Source: Bythopirellula goksoeyrii
GTDB taxonomy: Bacteria; Planctomycetota; Planctomycetia; Pirellulales; Lacipirellulaceae
Length of the DNA stretch: 64,000 nt
Assembly: GCF_008065115.1 (NCBI RefSeq)
Contig: NZ_CP042913.1
Span: forward strand, 3,631,658-3,695,657
Direction of reading: 5' to 3'
In this document: piece after piece, positions 46,888-56,567 of the stretch
How positions within the stretch are numbered: the first letter of the stretch is position 1
Layout of the letters: each line of letters starts with the position of its first letter
Position numbers and translations under genes: made by a program
Notes under the pieces: generated by a model
What the model was told of the DNA's origin: nothing
Seen by the model: only the letters and a program-made list of their open reading frames with translations
The model's database searches: none

Positions 46888-49335
46888 ATGCAACTCTCAG
46901 CTATCCAACTTATTGCGGTCTCTCAACTATTGCTGAGACTCTCGGTCTTATTTTGCATTTGGTCATATCTTGCAGCGATTTCTCTCGCAGGCGAGAAAAT
47001 TTCACTTGATGCGAATTGGAAGTTCCGGCTGAGTGAAGAGACTCAGGCCTACGAGACTATGTTTGACGATTCAAAATGGCAAGTAATTCAACTTCCACAT
47101 GACTGGAGCATCGAACAATCTACTGATCCTCAAGCACTTGCAGCAGGTGGCGGCGGATTCTTTCCAACGGGCATTGGATGGTATCGCCGTGAGTTGGTCG
47201 CCCCTGACGAATGGAGGGATCAACGAATAAGCATTGAGTTTGAAGGAGTTTATCGCAATGCCGAAGTGTGGATCAACGGAGTACCTCTTGGAAAGCACCC
47301 CTATGGATATACTCCGTTTCGCTACGATCTTTCAAAGTACTTGAAATATGGTGAAGCCAATTCTATTGCGGTGCGAGTCGACAATTCCGAACAACCGAAT
47401 TCGCGGTGGTACAGTGGGTCGGGGATCTATCGGCATGTGTGGTTGCACGTGAATAGCTCTGTATATCTTGATGAACGGGACATCTCGATTCAGACTGAGC
47501 TTATTTCCGAGACTGAAGCATTGATTGCCTTGGAGGTGACAGTATCAAATAACTCTCCAGGAAGAAAGTCACTTAATTTGGTGACCGATATTCTTGATTC
47601 GGACAACGAGACTATTGCATCGGATACAATTTCATGCCTAGTTGCACCTCACTCACAGGCCAATGTGGCGCGGTCGATTACAATCCCCCACCCACAATTA
47701 TGGTCACCTGATACTCCTGATCTCTACACTGCTCGCCTCCGTATTGCGGAAGGTGATCAAGTACTCGACAATACCTCGATCCAGTTTGGCGTGAGAACGA
47801 TTGATATTTCCGCCACTCATGGCCTATTACTTAACGGAAAATCAGTCCTGCTCTGTGGTGCGAACGTCCACCATGACAATGGGCCACTAGGCGCTGCGGC
47901 GTTCGACCGTGCTGAAACCAGGAAGGTTGAAATTCTCAAAGCCGCCGGTTTCAATGCCGTCCGCACTGCTCACAATCCCCCTTCCATTGCTTTCCTGGAT
48001 GCCTGTGACCAAGTGGGAATGCTTGTGATCGACGAAGCCTTCGATGGTTGGGCTGCTAAGAAAACACCCAATGACTATGGCATCGTCTTTCATGAATGCT
48101 GGCAACGCGATCTTGAAGCAATGCTTCGGCGAGATCGCAATCACCCTTCAGTTATCATGTGGAGCATCGGCAATGAGGTTTATGAGAGAGGAAATTCGGA
48201 AGGATTGGCGATTGCTAAAGCGATGACCAAGCGAATCAAAGAATTGGATTCCTCTCGCCCCATAACCGCCGGAATAAACGGACTCGGAGATAAAAATGAA
48301 TGGTCTGAACTCGATCCCCTTTTTGATAAGCTGGATGTAGCTGGTTACAACTACGAGCTGCAACGTCACAGACTTGATCATCTACGTTCTCCTAGCCGTG
48401 TTATCATGTCGGCAGAGTCTTATCCTCAGGACGTATTCGCAAACTGGAAAGCTGTTGATGAGTTTCCTTATGTGATCGGCGATTTCGTGTGGAGTGGGCT
48501 CGATTATCTTGGTGAATCGGGCATTGGTCGAGTATTCCCCTCCGGCGAACGAGTGATGCCTCATTGGGAAGGAAGCCACTACCCCTGGCACGGCGCCATC
48601 TGTGGAGACATTGATATTACCGGTTGGAGAAAACCTCTGTCCTACTATCGCAATATTGTGTGGGACCGCGGAGAGATGCTATACATGGCTGTGAAAGTTC
48701 CATCACCAGGCAAGAATGAATGGCAACTTTCCGCCTGGGCGCAACCAAACTCTTTGCCAAGTTGGACGTGGCCTAGTCATGAAGGTGATGAGTTGACAGT
48801 GGAAGTCTACTCGCGCTATCCGATTGTGCGTTTGTACTTGAACGATCAGTTAGTTGGAGAGCAACTGACATCAAAGGAGTATGAGTTTCGAACAGAATTC
48901 AAGACTACATACACGCAAGGTGTCCTCAGAGCAGTGGGAGTGGAGAACGGCATTGAACAGGAAGAGATGGTCCTCACAACAGCAGGTAAACCAAGCAGCA
49001 TCAGGCTTTTGCCCGATCGAAGTACGATTTCTGCGGATGGGCAGGATCTCTCATTTGTTACGGTAGAAGTCGTCGACGATGAAGGACGAGTCTGTCCTCA
49101 ATCGGAAGCAATTGTCGAATACAATATCAATGGACCCGGCAGGTTGGCCGCCATCGGTAGTGGTGACCTCGCAACGCTTGAAAGCTATTTAGCGAATCCT
49201 CGCCATGTCTTCCAAGGGAGATCTCTTGTGATTATTCGATCCTCAGATGCCCCTGGAACAATTGAATTAGAAGCCTGTTCTACTGGTCTCAAGAGTGCAA
49301 ATACGACGATTCGTGCCAAGAACTTAGTCAATTAG
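46888..49335 (+). CDS. GH2 glycosidase (beta-galactosidase-like), secreted
   Basis: The 815-residue protein starts with a long signal helix (LLLRLSVLFCIWSYLAAIS). The GH2 sugar-binding domain follows (LPHDWSIEQ, GIGWYRRELVAPDEW), then an Ig-like domain and a barrel with acid/base Glu430 (WSIGNEVYERG) and nucleophile Glu510 (VIMSAESYPQ). C-terminal Ig-like domains of the DUF4982 and GH2-C type come last (GDELTVEVYSRYPIVRLYLN, ISADGQDLSFVTVEV). It is clearly a different subfamily from the LacZ-type enzyme at 39720. Candidate activities are beta-galactosidase, beta-glucuronidase or alpha-L-arabinopyranosidase. Confidence 0.92.
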   Translation: MQLSAIQLIAVSQLLLRLSVLFCIWSYLAAISLAGEKISLDANWKFRLSEETQAYETMFDDSKWQVIQLPHDWSIEQSTDPQALAAGGGGFFPTGIGWYRRELVAPDEWRDQRISIEFEGVYRNAEVWINGVPLGKHPYGYTPFRYDLSKYLKYGEANSIAVRVDNSEQPNSRWYSGSGIYRHVWLHVNSSVYLDERDISIQTELISETEALIALEVTVSNNSPGRKSLNLVTDILDSDNETIASDTISCLVAPHSQANVARSITIPHPQLWSPDTPDLYTARLRIAEGDQVLDNTSIQFGVRTIDISATHGLLLNGKSVLLCGANVHHDNGPLGAAAFDRAETRKVEILKAAGFNAVRTAHNPPSIAFLDACDQVGMLVIDEAFDGWAAKKTPNDYGIVFHECWQRDLEAMLRRDRNHPSVIMWSIGNEVYERGNSEGLAIAKAMTKRIKELDSSRPITAGINGLGDKNEWSELDPLFDKLDVAGYNYELQRHRLDHLRSPSRVIMSAESYPQDVFANWKAVDEFPYVIGDFVWSGLDYLGESGIGRVFPSGERVMPHWEGSHYPWHGAICGDIDITGWRKPLSYYRNIVWDRGEMLYMAVKVPSPGKNEWQLSAWAQPNSLPSWTWPSHEGDELTVEVYSRYPIVRLYLNDQLVGEQLTSKEYEFRTEFKTTYTQGVLRAVGVENGIEQEEMVLTTAGKPSSIRLLPDRSTISADGQDLSFVTVEVVDDEGRVCPQSEAIVEYNINGPGRLAAIGSGDLATLESYLANPRHVFQGRSLVIIRSSDAPGTIELEACSTGLKSANTTIRAKNLVN

Positions 49336-49541
49336 GGAATCACGCGACTGCTTCTATTCTACACCATGTGGAATTCCTACTGCGAAATATGGAGCATTTC
49401 TTGCAATATGCGGCGGTAGACTGCAATTTCAAGGGCGGTACGATGAAGTGATAGGTTCTTCTATAAGCCTACACACTGAGTGTTTCGGATTTCACAAGAT
49501 GCAACATGGGCGAGAGTTGTCTTGCCCCCTGAGCAAATCAC

Positions 49542-50651
49542 ATGATTAACTCCACGATTCTAATTTCAAGCATCGCCACATTGCTCGCCTCAATGGGCTT
49601 TGTTACTGCAGCTGAAGAACTTGCCGTGTCGCTTGCAGAACAACCCGGATACCTATCGAGCGAGTTTATCTACGATACCGCGCCTTTTCCATCCTGTCAT
49701 GCTTCAACGATCGAAGAGACTTCCAATGGACTCATCGCCGCCTGGTTCGGTGGCACACATGAACGAAACCCCGATGTTGGGATCTGGATTTCTCGACGCG
49801 ACAATGGCAAGTGGTCCATCCCCGAAGAGGTTGCCAACGGAGTAGTCTCAGAAAGTGAGCGCTATCCCAGTTGGAATCCTGTGTTATTTCAACCTTCATC
49901 TGGACCGTTGCTACTGTTTTACAAAGTAGGCCCCACACCCAGTGACTGGTGGGGGATGCTTATGACTTCTGCAGATGGAGGCAGAAGTTGGTCAGAACCT
50001 CGCCGCCTGCCGGACGGGATACTAGGTCCCATCAAGAACAAGCCAATTCAACTGACAAATGGAGATATAGTTTCTCCCTCAAGCTCAGAACATGATGGTT
50101 GGCGAGTTCATTTCGAGCGCTCGACCGACATGGGACATACTTGGCAAGCGACTTCGCCGGTTAATGATGGAAAAGACATTCGAGCAATCCAACCAAGTCT
50201 CTTGACCTATGGAAAAAATCGCCTCCAGGCTTTAGGTCGCACACGCTCCAGCGGCATCTTTGAGATTTGGTCGGAGGACGGGGGAAAAACCTGGGAAGAA
50301 ATGACTCTTCTCACACTTCCCAATCCGAGTGCCGGTACAGATGCAGTGACACTCGCTGATGGTCGTCAATTGCTGGTGTACAACCACAACCCCAACTACA
50401 AAGGCCGTAGTCCTCTGAACGTAGCAATCTCTGAAGACGGCAGGAACTGGCAAGCGGCACTTGTATTGGAAGACACGCCTGCGAATGAGTTTTCCTATCC
50501 TGCGGTTATCCAAACAAGAGATGGTTTAGTGCATATCACTTATACATGGAATCGCAAGCTAATCAAACATGTCGTAGTTGACCCTAACGCACTGAGTCTT
50601 CAGCCAATTGAGGAAGGCAAGTGGCCCCATGCGTCTCGGGAAGACCTGTGA
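49542..50651 (+). CDS. Secreted sialidase-fold (BNR/Asp-box) exo-hydrolase
   Basis: A signal peptide (MINSTILISSIATLLASMGF) precedes a six-bladed propeller with Asp-boxes at SADGGRSWSEP, STDMGHTWQ, SEDGGKTWEE and SEDGRNWQ. The family segment ASTIEETSNGLIAAWFGG and the C-terminal NEFSYPAVIQTRDGLVHITY fit planctomycete exo-sialidase-like proteins. GH33-type relatives release sialic acid, and one pectin-degrading relative releases a 2-keto-3-deoxy acid. A DapA-type lyase that could cleave such a released acid follows 201 bases later, supporting a 2-keto-3-deoxy acid substrate. The identity of the acid is unknown. Confidence 0.82.
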   Translation: MINSTILISSIATLLASMGFVTAAEELAVSLAEQPGYLSSEFIYDTAPFPSCHASTIEETSNGLIAAWFGGTHERNPDVGIWISRRDNGKWSIPEEVANGVVSESERYPSWNPVLFQPSSGPLLLFYKVGPTPSDWWGMLMTSADGGRSWSEPRRLPDGILGPIKNKPIQLTNGDIVSPSSSEHDGWRVHFERSTDMGHTWQATSPVNDGKDIRAIQPSLLTYGKNRLQALGRTRSSGIFEIWSEDGGKTWEEMTLLTLPNPSAGTDAVTLADGRQLLVYNHNPNYKGRSPLNVAISEDGRNWQAALVLEDTPANEFSYPAVIQTRDGLVHITYTWNRKLIKHVVVDPNALSLQPIEEGKWPHASREDL

Positions 50652-50852
50652 TTCTGTCCTTCGTATCCTTACTGGTAGACAGCCAGCACCCCACTCTGAG
50701 ACAGAGAATCATAAGACTTATAGATCTTGCTTGTCAGAAAGTACTACAACAACCCGGCAGCAGAGATGGACGAAAGGTGGACTCTGTCTACTTTGTGGTA
50801 AACAATAGTAGTATTGATTCGAAAACATAACCCTCGGCAAATTAAAGATTCT

Positions 50853-51812
50853 ATGAAGACAGATCCCATGCGATCCGACCGAGGAATTGTTCCTCCACTA
50901 GTCACTCCACTCACAGAAAAGGGCCGACTCGACCTTGTTGGGCTTGAATGCCTAATCGAACATGTTGTAGCCGGTGGTGTTCACGGCCTGTTCATATTGG
51001 GTACGACTGGCGAAGGTCCTTCGCTTTGTTGCGAGGTAAGACGTGAGATGATCCGTCACACGTGCCGTATCGCTAGAGGTCGGCTCCCAGTCTATGTCGG
51101 AATCTCTGATACGGCGATCATTGAATCTGTATCACTGGCTCGCTTTGCTGCAGATGCAGGATGCGACTTTGTAGTCGTTACCCCTCCATACTATTTTCCC
51201 GTCGGTCAAGTCGAGCTAACTGCTTATTTCAGGCAGCTCCTCGCTGAGTTGCCTTTACCGACGATGCTCTACAACATGCCTTCCGTAACCGGGCTATCGA
51301 TCGACCCTGAAACCGTTCGGAGTTTACTCGATCAAGAAAAGGTCGTTGGACTCAAAGACAGTTCGGGAGATCTAGACTACTTTAAAGAGATCTTGAAAAT
51401 TGCTTCGGTGCGTGAGGACTTCTCCGTGATGGTTGGCCCTGAGCATTTGTTGGCTCAGACTCTTGCCTTGGGTGGTGACGGTGGTGTGGCTGGAGGAGCG
51501 AACATATGGCCTTCTATATTTGTCGATTTGTATGAAGCCTCAGTTAGCGACGAATCAGTTGATATTTCCCCTTTGAATTCGTACATAGTACAATTGGGCG
51601 AGATCTACAAAGTTGGCCCCGAATCGATTACTGCAACGATCGCCCGCACCAAAATGGCACTGTCTATTTGCCAAATATGCACTGAAACGACCGCTCCGCC
51701 TATATTGCCAACAAACAGCAAAGAGCGAGAACGAATCTCGCAGATTTTGGTCCAATTAGGAAGAATCCCAGGCCAATCTCACGCTGGCATACCCCAATCC
51801 CAAATAGCTTGA
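50853..51812 (+). CDS. DapA/NanA-type pyruvate-dependent lyase or synthase
   Basis: The ATG at 50853 is preferred to the start at 50814. The class I aldolase barrel is clear: GTTGEGPSL (residues about 51-59), VVVTPPYYFP, the catalytic Tyr in YNMPSVTG, the Schiff-base Lys in VVGLKDSSGD, and GGDGGVAGGANIWPS. This superfamily includes dihydrodipicolinate synthase, N-acetylneuraminate lyase and 2-keto-3-deoxy sugar-acid aldolases or dehydratases. Following a sialidase-fold hydrolase and in a carbohydrate locus, a catabolic lyase for a 2-keto-3-deoxy acid is the best reading. It has no signal peptide. The next gene starts four bases after its stop. Confidence 0.88.
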   Translation: MKTDPMRSDRGIVPPLVTPLTEKGRLDLVGLECLIEHVVAGGVHGLFILGTTGEGPSLCCEVRREMIRHTCRIARGRLPVYVGISDTAIIESVSLARFAADAGCDFVVVTPPYYFPVGQVELTAYFRQLLAELPLPTMLYNMPSVTGLSIDPETVRSLLDQEKVVGLKDSSGDLDYFKEILKIASVREDFSVMVGPEHLLAQTLALGGDGGVAGGANIWPSIFVDLYEASVSDESVDISPLNSYIVQLGEIYKVGPESITATIARTKMALSICQICTETTAPPILPTNSKERERISQILVQLGRIPGQSHAGIPQSQIA

Positions 51813-51816
51813 AATC

Positions 51817-54800
51817 ATGAAAGACTGTTGCCGACAACACGAATTAGGTAGTCGTGCCACTCATGGCCGCCAAGCTTTTCCTCCAACTCTTAGTTCCTGG
51901 TTCGTAATAGTCGTTATGTTGTTATTCTGTTTCACTGCCAAAAAAGTGGAATCTGCTGAGGCAACAGTCAACTTTAGTAAAGATATCAGGCCTATTCTCT
52001 CTGACAATTGCTTTCATTGTCATGGACCTGATCCATCACATCGTGAGGCCGATTTACGACTCGACATTTGGGACTCCGACGACGACTACGCGGCTAGTGG
52101 TGTTATCGTTGCTGGTGAGCCGGAGGAGAGCGAACTAATCTCTCGAATCTATTCCGACGATACGGGTATACAAATGCCCCCGATCGATTCGGGGAAAACT
52201 CTTTCTGACGAGCAAAAGGCCCTCATCACGGCATGGATAGAGCAGGGGGCTCGCTACGAAAAGCATTGGGCGTTTGTAGCTCCCACCCGTCCTCAGATTC
52301 CTGCCGTACGAAATGAGAACTGGGTCAGCAATCCGATTGATTCCTTTGTGATGGCCCGGCTGGAATCAGATGGTCTGCAACCATCTCCTCAAGCAACCCC
52401 GCTGGCTCTCTTGCGGCGTTCGTCGCTCGATTTGATTGGTTTGACGCCGACAATTGAAGAGATCGAAGAATTTGAAAGCCTGTCGGCTGATGAAGCGTAT
52501 GAGAAAACGGTCAATCGACTGTTGGTGTCGCCTCATTTTGGTGAGAAGTGGGCTCGTGAGTGGCTCGATGCGGCACGTTATGCAGACTCTGATGGATATG
52601 AAAAGGATTTGCCGCGAAATGTGTGGATGTATCGAAACTGGGTGATCGACGCATTGAACAACGATATGCCGTACGACGAATTCCTCGTCGAGCAAATCGC
52701 AGGGGATTTACTTACAGATCCGACACAGGATGAGTTGATTGCTACGGGTTTTATGCGCAATTCGATGACGAATCGTGAAGGTGGCATCGATCCTGAAGAA
52801 TTCCGGATGGAAGCCATGTTCGACCGGATGGATGCGATTGGCAAATCGGTACTTGGTCTTACTGTGCAATGTGCCCAGTGCCACACCCACAAGTACGATC
52901 CGATTACGCACACAGACTACTATCGGATGTTCGCATTCATCAACAACTGTGACGAGGCTGAGAATACGGTGTACACCGAAGAGCAGCGATTGCAGCGGCA
53001 GCAGATTCTTCGGGAGATCGAAGAAATTGAAAGGGATTTGCAACGAGGTGCTCCCGACTGGAAGCAGCAAATGTCGCAGTGGGAGAAATCGCTGGTAGAT
53101 CAGGTGGACAACTGGACGATCGTTCGTCCTGATATCGATGGCAGCGGAGGTCAGAAGCACTATCTCCTGGAAGACGGGTCTATTCTGGCACAGGGATATG
53201 CACCTCCAATGCTGAGCTCCACTTTCAAGGTGGATACTGAGCAGCCTAATATCACTGCCATTCGGCTTGAATTGCTCAACGATCCAAATTTGCCACGTGG
53301 TGGTCCGGGTCGGTCCTCTCTGGGACTCTGTGCATTGTCAGAGTTGAAGGCAGTCGTTGCACCAATCAGCAATCCTCAAAAAAAGAACGATTTAAAGTTT
53401 GTTTCCGCTACGGCGGACGTCAATCCAGCTAGGCAAGTGCTGAAGAGGACAACCGACGATGAATCTAAGCCGGACCGCTTTATTGGCCCTGTCGAACTGG
53501 CAGTTGACGAAGATGAAACTACTGCCTGGGGAATCGATATCGGACCTGGGCGAAGTAACGTCCCACGTGAGGCGGTCTTTGTTCTTGAAAAACCTATCAA
53601 ATCTAGCAAACCGCTTCAGCTTAGTATTACTCTCGTCCAGTCCCACGGTGGGAAGAAGATTACTTCTGCTCGGACAAACAATCTTGGTCGCTTTCGCCTG
53701 TCAGTAAGTTCCGCGCGCAGTCCGAGAGCCAACCCAATTCCACCATCAATCCGCGAAATATTGCAAATTCCTGTCAGACAAAGGACTCCGGCTCAAGTCG
53801 CGTTAGTTTTCAGTTATTGGCGGACTACAATACCTGCATGGCAAGTTGCCAACCAGAGAATAGAGGCTTTCTGGAAGCAACATCCTCAAGGGACTTCTCA
53901 ACTCGTGCTTCATGAACGAGAGCAGCCTCGGAAGACTTGTCGTCTCGACCGGGGTAGCTTTCTAAGCCCTGCTGAAGAAGTTTCACCAGGCGTCCCTGAG
54001 TTTTTGCACCCTCTCGAGAGCACTTCACCCAATCGCCTTGACTTTGCGCGTTGGCTGGCCGACAGACGCTCTCCAACAACTGCCCGTGCATTGGTAAACC
54101 GGATCTGGCAGTCTTATTTTGGTTCGGGTTTAGTGGAAACCTCTGGCGACTTTGGTCTTCAAGGAGATGCTCCTACTCATCCTGCTCTACTAGATTGGCT
54201 AGCAGTAGAATTGATGGACAACAATTGGAGTCAAAAGCATATTCACCGACTGATCGTGACTTCTTCAACCTATCGCCAACAATCAATTGTAACTGACCAA
54301 CTACTAGAGATTGATCCATCGAACAGACTCCTTGCACGTGGCCCTCGTAATCGACTCGATGCGGAGTTAGTGCGTGATGTTGCGTTGACTGCCAGCGGAT
54401 TACTGAATCGAACAATAGGTGGACCAAGTGTTTTCCCACCGGCACCTGATTTCTTGTTTGTACCTCCCGCCAGCTATGAGCCGAAATCATGGCCCTTCAC
54501 CGCTGGGAACCAGCAATTCCGGCGCTCGTTGTATGTCTTCAGATTTCGGTCTGTTCCCCACCCAGTGATGGAAACGTTTGACGCTCCTAGTGGCAACGTT
54601 TCCTGCGTGCGCAGGTCACGTTCTAACACCCCACTTCAAGCTTTGACTACATTGAACGAGCCTTTGTTTCTCGAATGTGCTCGCGGACTGGCGGAGAAAA
54701 CCCTGTCATTGGAATCGAACTCTGATAAGGAGCGTCTGACTTATGCTTTCCGCCGATGCTTGACTCGTTCGCCCTCAGATGAGGAATTGGCGGTCTTGCT

Positions 54801-54984
54801 GGACTTCCTTGATCGTCAAACTTTGCGTTTCTCTAATACCAATTCGGGAAACAATCATCTCGTTGCCACCGAATTTGGAGTGCCGAGTAATTCGCGACGA
54901 TCAGAACTCCAGCCAAAAGAACTTCCCTGGATTGCGGTTGCCCGAGTTCTGCTGAATCTGGACGAAACGGTCACCAATGAGTAG
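51817..54984 (+). CDS. Planctomycete cytochrome-type protein PSCyt1-DUF1549-DUF1553
   Basis: The order is a membrane/signal helix (WFVIVVMLLFCF), the PSCyt1 cytochrome-like domain with a heme motif CFHCH (Cys65, Cys68, His69), then DUF1549 (NPIDSFVMARLESDGLQPSP, DAARYADSDGYEKDLPRNVW, and a second CAQCH in VQCAQCHTHKYDP), a central beta domain, and C-terminal DUF1553 (LVNRIWQSYFGSGLVETSGD, SNTPLQALTTLNEP). The length (1055 aa) is normal. These proteins are nearly confined to Planctomycetes and relatives, sit outside the inner membrane and travel with DUF1501 proteins, as here. They are thought to take part in redox-linked polymer processing, but no activity is proven. Confidence 0.93.
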   Translation: MKDCCRQHELGSRATHGRQAFPPTLSSWFVIVVMLLFCFTAKKVESAEATVNFSKDIRPILSDNCFHCHGPDPSHREADLRLDIWDSDDDYAASGVIVAGEPEESELISRIYSDDTGIQMPPIDSGKTLSDEQKALITAWIEQGARYEKHWAFVAPTRPQIPAVRNENWVSNPIDSFVMARLESDGLQPSPQATPLALLRRSSLDLIGLTPTIEEIEEFESLSADEAYEKTVNRLLVSPHFGEKWAREWLDAARYADSDGYEKDLPRNVWMYRNWVIDALNNDMPYDEFLVEQIAGDLLTDPTQDELIATGFMRNSMTNREGGIDPEEFRMEAMFDRMDAIGKSVLGLTVQCAQCHTHKYDPITHTDYYRMFAFINNCDEAENTVYTEEQRLQRQQILREIEEIERDLQRGAPDWKQQMSQWEKSLVDQVDNWTIVRPDIDGSGGQKHYLLEDGSILAQGYAPPMLSSTFKVDTEQPNITAIRLELLNDPNLPRGGPGRSSLGLCALSELKAVVAPISNPQKKNDLKFVSATADVNPARQVLKRTTDDESKPDRFIGPVELAVDEDETTAWGIDIGPGRSNVPREAVFVLEKPIKSSKPLQLSITLVQSHGGKKITSARTNNLGRFRLSVSSARSPRANPIPPSIREILQIPVRQRTPAQVALVFSYWRTTIPAWQVANQRIEAFWKQHPQGTSQLVLHEREQPRKTCRLDRGSFLSPAEEVSPGVPEFLHPLESTSPNRLDFARWLADRRSPTTARALVNRIWQSYFGSGLVETSGDFGLQGDAPTHPALLDWLAVELMDNNWSQKHIHRLIVTSSTYRQQSIVTDQLLEIDPSNRLLARGPRNRLDAELVRDVALTASGLLNRTIGGPSVFPPAPDFLFVPPASYEPKSWPFTAGNQQFRRSLYVFRFRSVPHPVMETFDAPSGNVSCVRRSRSNTPLQALTTLNEPLFLECARGLAEKTLSLESNSDKERLTYAFRRCLTRSPSDEELAVLLDFLDRQTLRFSNTNSGNNHLVATEFGVPSNSRRSELQPKELPWIAVARVLLNLDETVTNE

Positions 54985-55062
54985 CCGGCTGACCAATTTC
55001 CCCACTGAGCTCGAATCTGATATGCTAAAGACAAGTTCAACCCCCAAAAGGGCGATGAAACT

Positions 55063-56496
55063 ATGAACTGTCAATCACACTTAAATCGACATATCGCTCC
55101 CGAGAAGCTAGCTCGTCGATGGTTTCTCAGAGATTGTGGAGTTGGCCTGGGGGCTATTGCTCTTAGTCAGCTAGCTGGAATTCCCACGGCTCAAGCTAGT
55201 AGCGACCCGATCGCTCCCAAGCAACCACACTTCAGCCCTAAAGCCAAGAATATCATTTTCCTATTTATGGCTGGTGCGCCCAGCCACCTGGAACTCTTTG
55301 ACTATAAACCTGATTTGGTGAAGTTTGATGGCACTCTCCCGCCACCCGAGTTGTTGGAAGGATATCGAGCTGCTTTTATCAAACCCAATTCCAAACTGAT
55401 GGGGCCAAAATTCAAGTTCGGAAGACATGGTGAGTGTGGAGCAGAAATCTCTGAGTTACTGCCCCACTTGGCTGGCGTCGCTGATGACCTCACGATCATA
55501 AAGTCAATGACCACCGATGCGTTTAACCATGCGCCGGGGCAGTTGCAAATGAGTACGGGGTCTCAGCAGTTTGGCAAACCAAGCTTGGGTGCCTGGTCGC
55601 TCTATGGATTGGGAAGTGAATGTAATAATCTTCCTGGCTTCGTCGTCTTTAATACCGGAAAAAAGGGGCCTAGCGCGGGTAGTGCCAATTGGGGAAGCGG
55701 TTATCTTCCGCCGGTCTATCAGGGAGCTCCGTTTAGAACGGTTGGCGACCCTGTACTCTACCTATCCAACCCACCCGGCATAGACCGAGAACTTCAGCGT
55801 GAATCTTTGGACGCAATTAATGCTCTTAATCAGCAGCATTTCGATGAATTTGGTGATCCGCAAATTGAGGCAAGAATTCGTTCGTTCGAAATGGCCTACC
55901 AAATGCAGGCTACCGCGCCTGATGTGACTGATTTGACTCAGGAACCTCAGCATATTCTAGACCTCTATGGCGCTGAACCGGGCGTTCGCTCTTTTGCAAA
56001 TTCTTGCCTATTGGCTCGTAGGCTGGTGGAAAACGGTGTACGCTTTGTAGAGATATTCCATGAGGCGTGGGACCAACATGGTGAATTGGTAAAAGACATC
56101 AAACAGAACTGTGTGGATACCGACCAAGCCGCTGCAGCTTTGATTACAGATCTGAAGCAACGAGGGCTCTTGGAAGACACTTTAGTAGTTTGGGGAGGAG
56201 AATTTGGCCGTACTCCAATGGTCGAAGGGGACAGCAATGATGGTCGAGATCACCACCCCAATGCATTTACGATGTGGCTAGCAGGAGGAGGAACAAATGC
56301 TGGGCTAACGCTTGGCGAGACTGATAATTTAGGATTCAATGTAGTTGGTGATCCGGTACATGTTCGAGACCTGCATGCCACGATCCTGAAGCTGCTTGGA
56401 TTCGATCATTCTCGGTTGACATACAAGTTTCAAGGTCTTGATCAGAGGCTCACAGGCGTGGAACAGGCCTATGTGGTTAACAAATTGATTGCCTAG
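55063..56496 (+). CDS. DUF1501 sulfatase/phosphatase-like protein, Tat-exported
   Basis: The N-terminus carries a twin-arginine signal (ARRWFLRDCGVGLGAIALSQ, cleavage near AQA). The rest follows DUF1501: NIIFLFMAGAPSHLELFDYK, ELLPHLAGVADDLTIIKSMT, NHAPGQLQMSTGSQ, VVWGGEFGRTPMVEG and GRDHHPNAFTMWLAGGG. The fold is that of alkaline phosphatase/sulfatase enzymes, but the usual formylglycine site of sulfatases is not present. It pairs with the DUF1549/DUF1553 gene 78 bases upstream, a constant planctomycete arrangement. A dual role in binding or modifying extracellular polymer has been suggested for such pairs but is not proven. Confidence 0.93.
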   Translation: MNCQSHLNRHIAPEKLARRWFLRDCGVGLGAIALSQLAGIPTAQASSDPIAPKQPHFSPKAKNIIFLFMAGAPSHLELFDYKPDLVKFDGTLPPPELLEGYRAAFIKPNSKLMGPKFKFGRHGECGAEISELLPHLAGVADDLTIIKSMTTDAFNHAPGQLQMSTGSQQFGKPSLGAWSLYGLGSECNNLPGFVVFNTGKKGPSAGSANWGSGYLPPVYQGAPFRTVGDPVLYLSNPPGIDRELQRESLDAINALNQQHFDEFGDPQIEARIRSFEMAYQMQATAPDVTDLTQEPQHILDLYGAEPGVRSFANSCLLARRLVENGVRFVEIFHEAWDQHGELVKDIKQNCVDTDQAAAALITDLKQRGLLEDTLVVWGGEFGRTPMVEGDSNDGRDHHPNAFTMWLAGGGTNAGLTLGETDNLGFNVVGDPVHVRDLHATILKLLGFDHSRLTYKFQGLDQRLTGVEQAYVVNKLIA

Positions 56497-56567
56497 GAGG
56501 CCAAACTTATCACAAATCTCTTAGAAGATTCTCTCTTTTCCCAAAAGTATCATAAAGGGTGTTAAAA

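Noticed and set aside
55063-56496. DUF1501 protein as a true sulfatase
   Set aside because: The fold is related, but the Cys/Ser-x-Pro-x-Arg formylglycine signature is absent, so sulfatase activity is not claimed.
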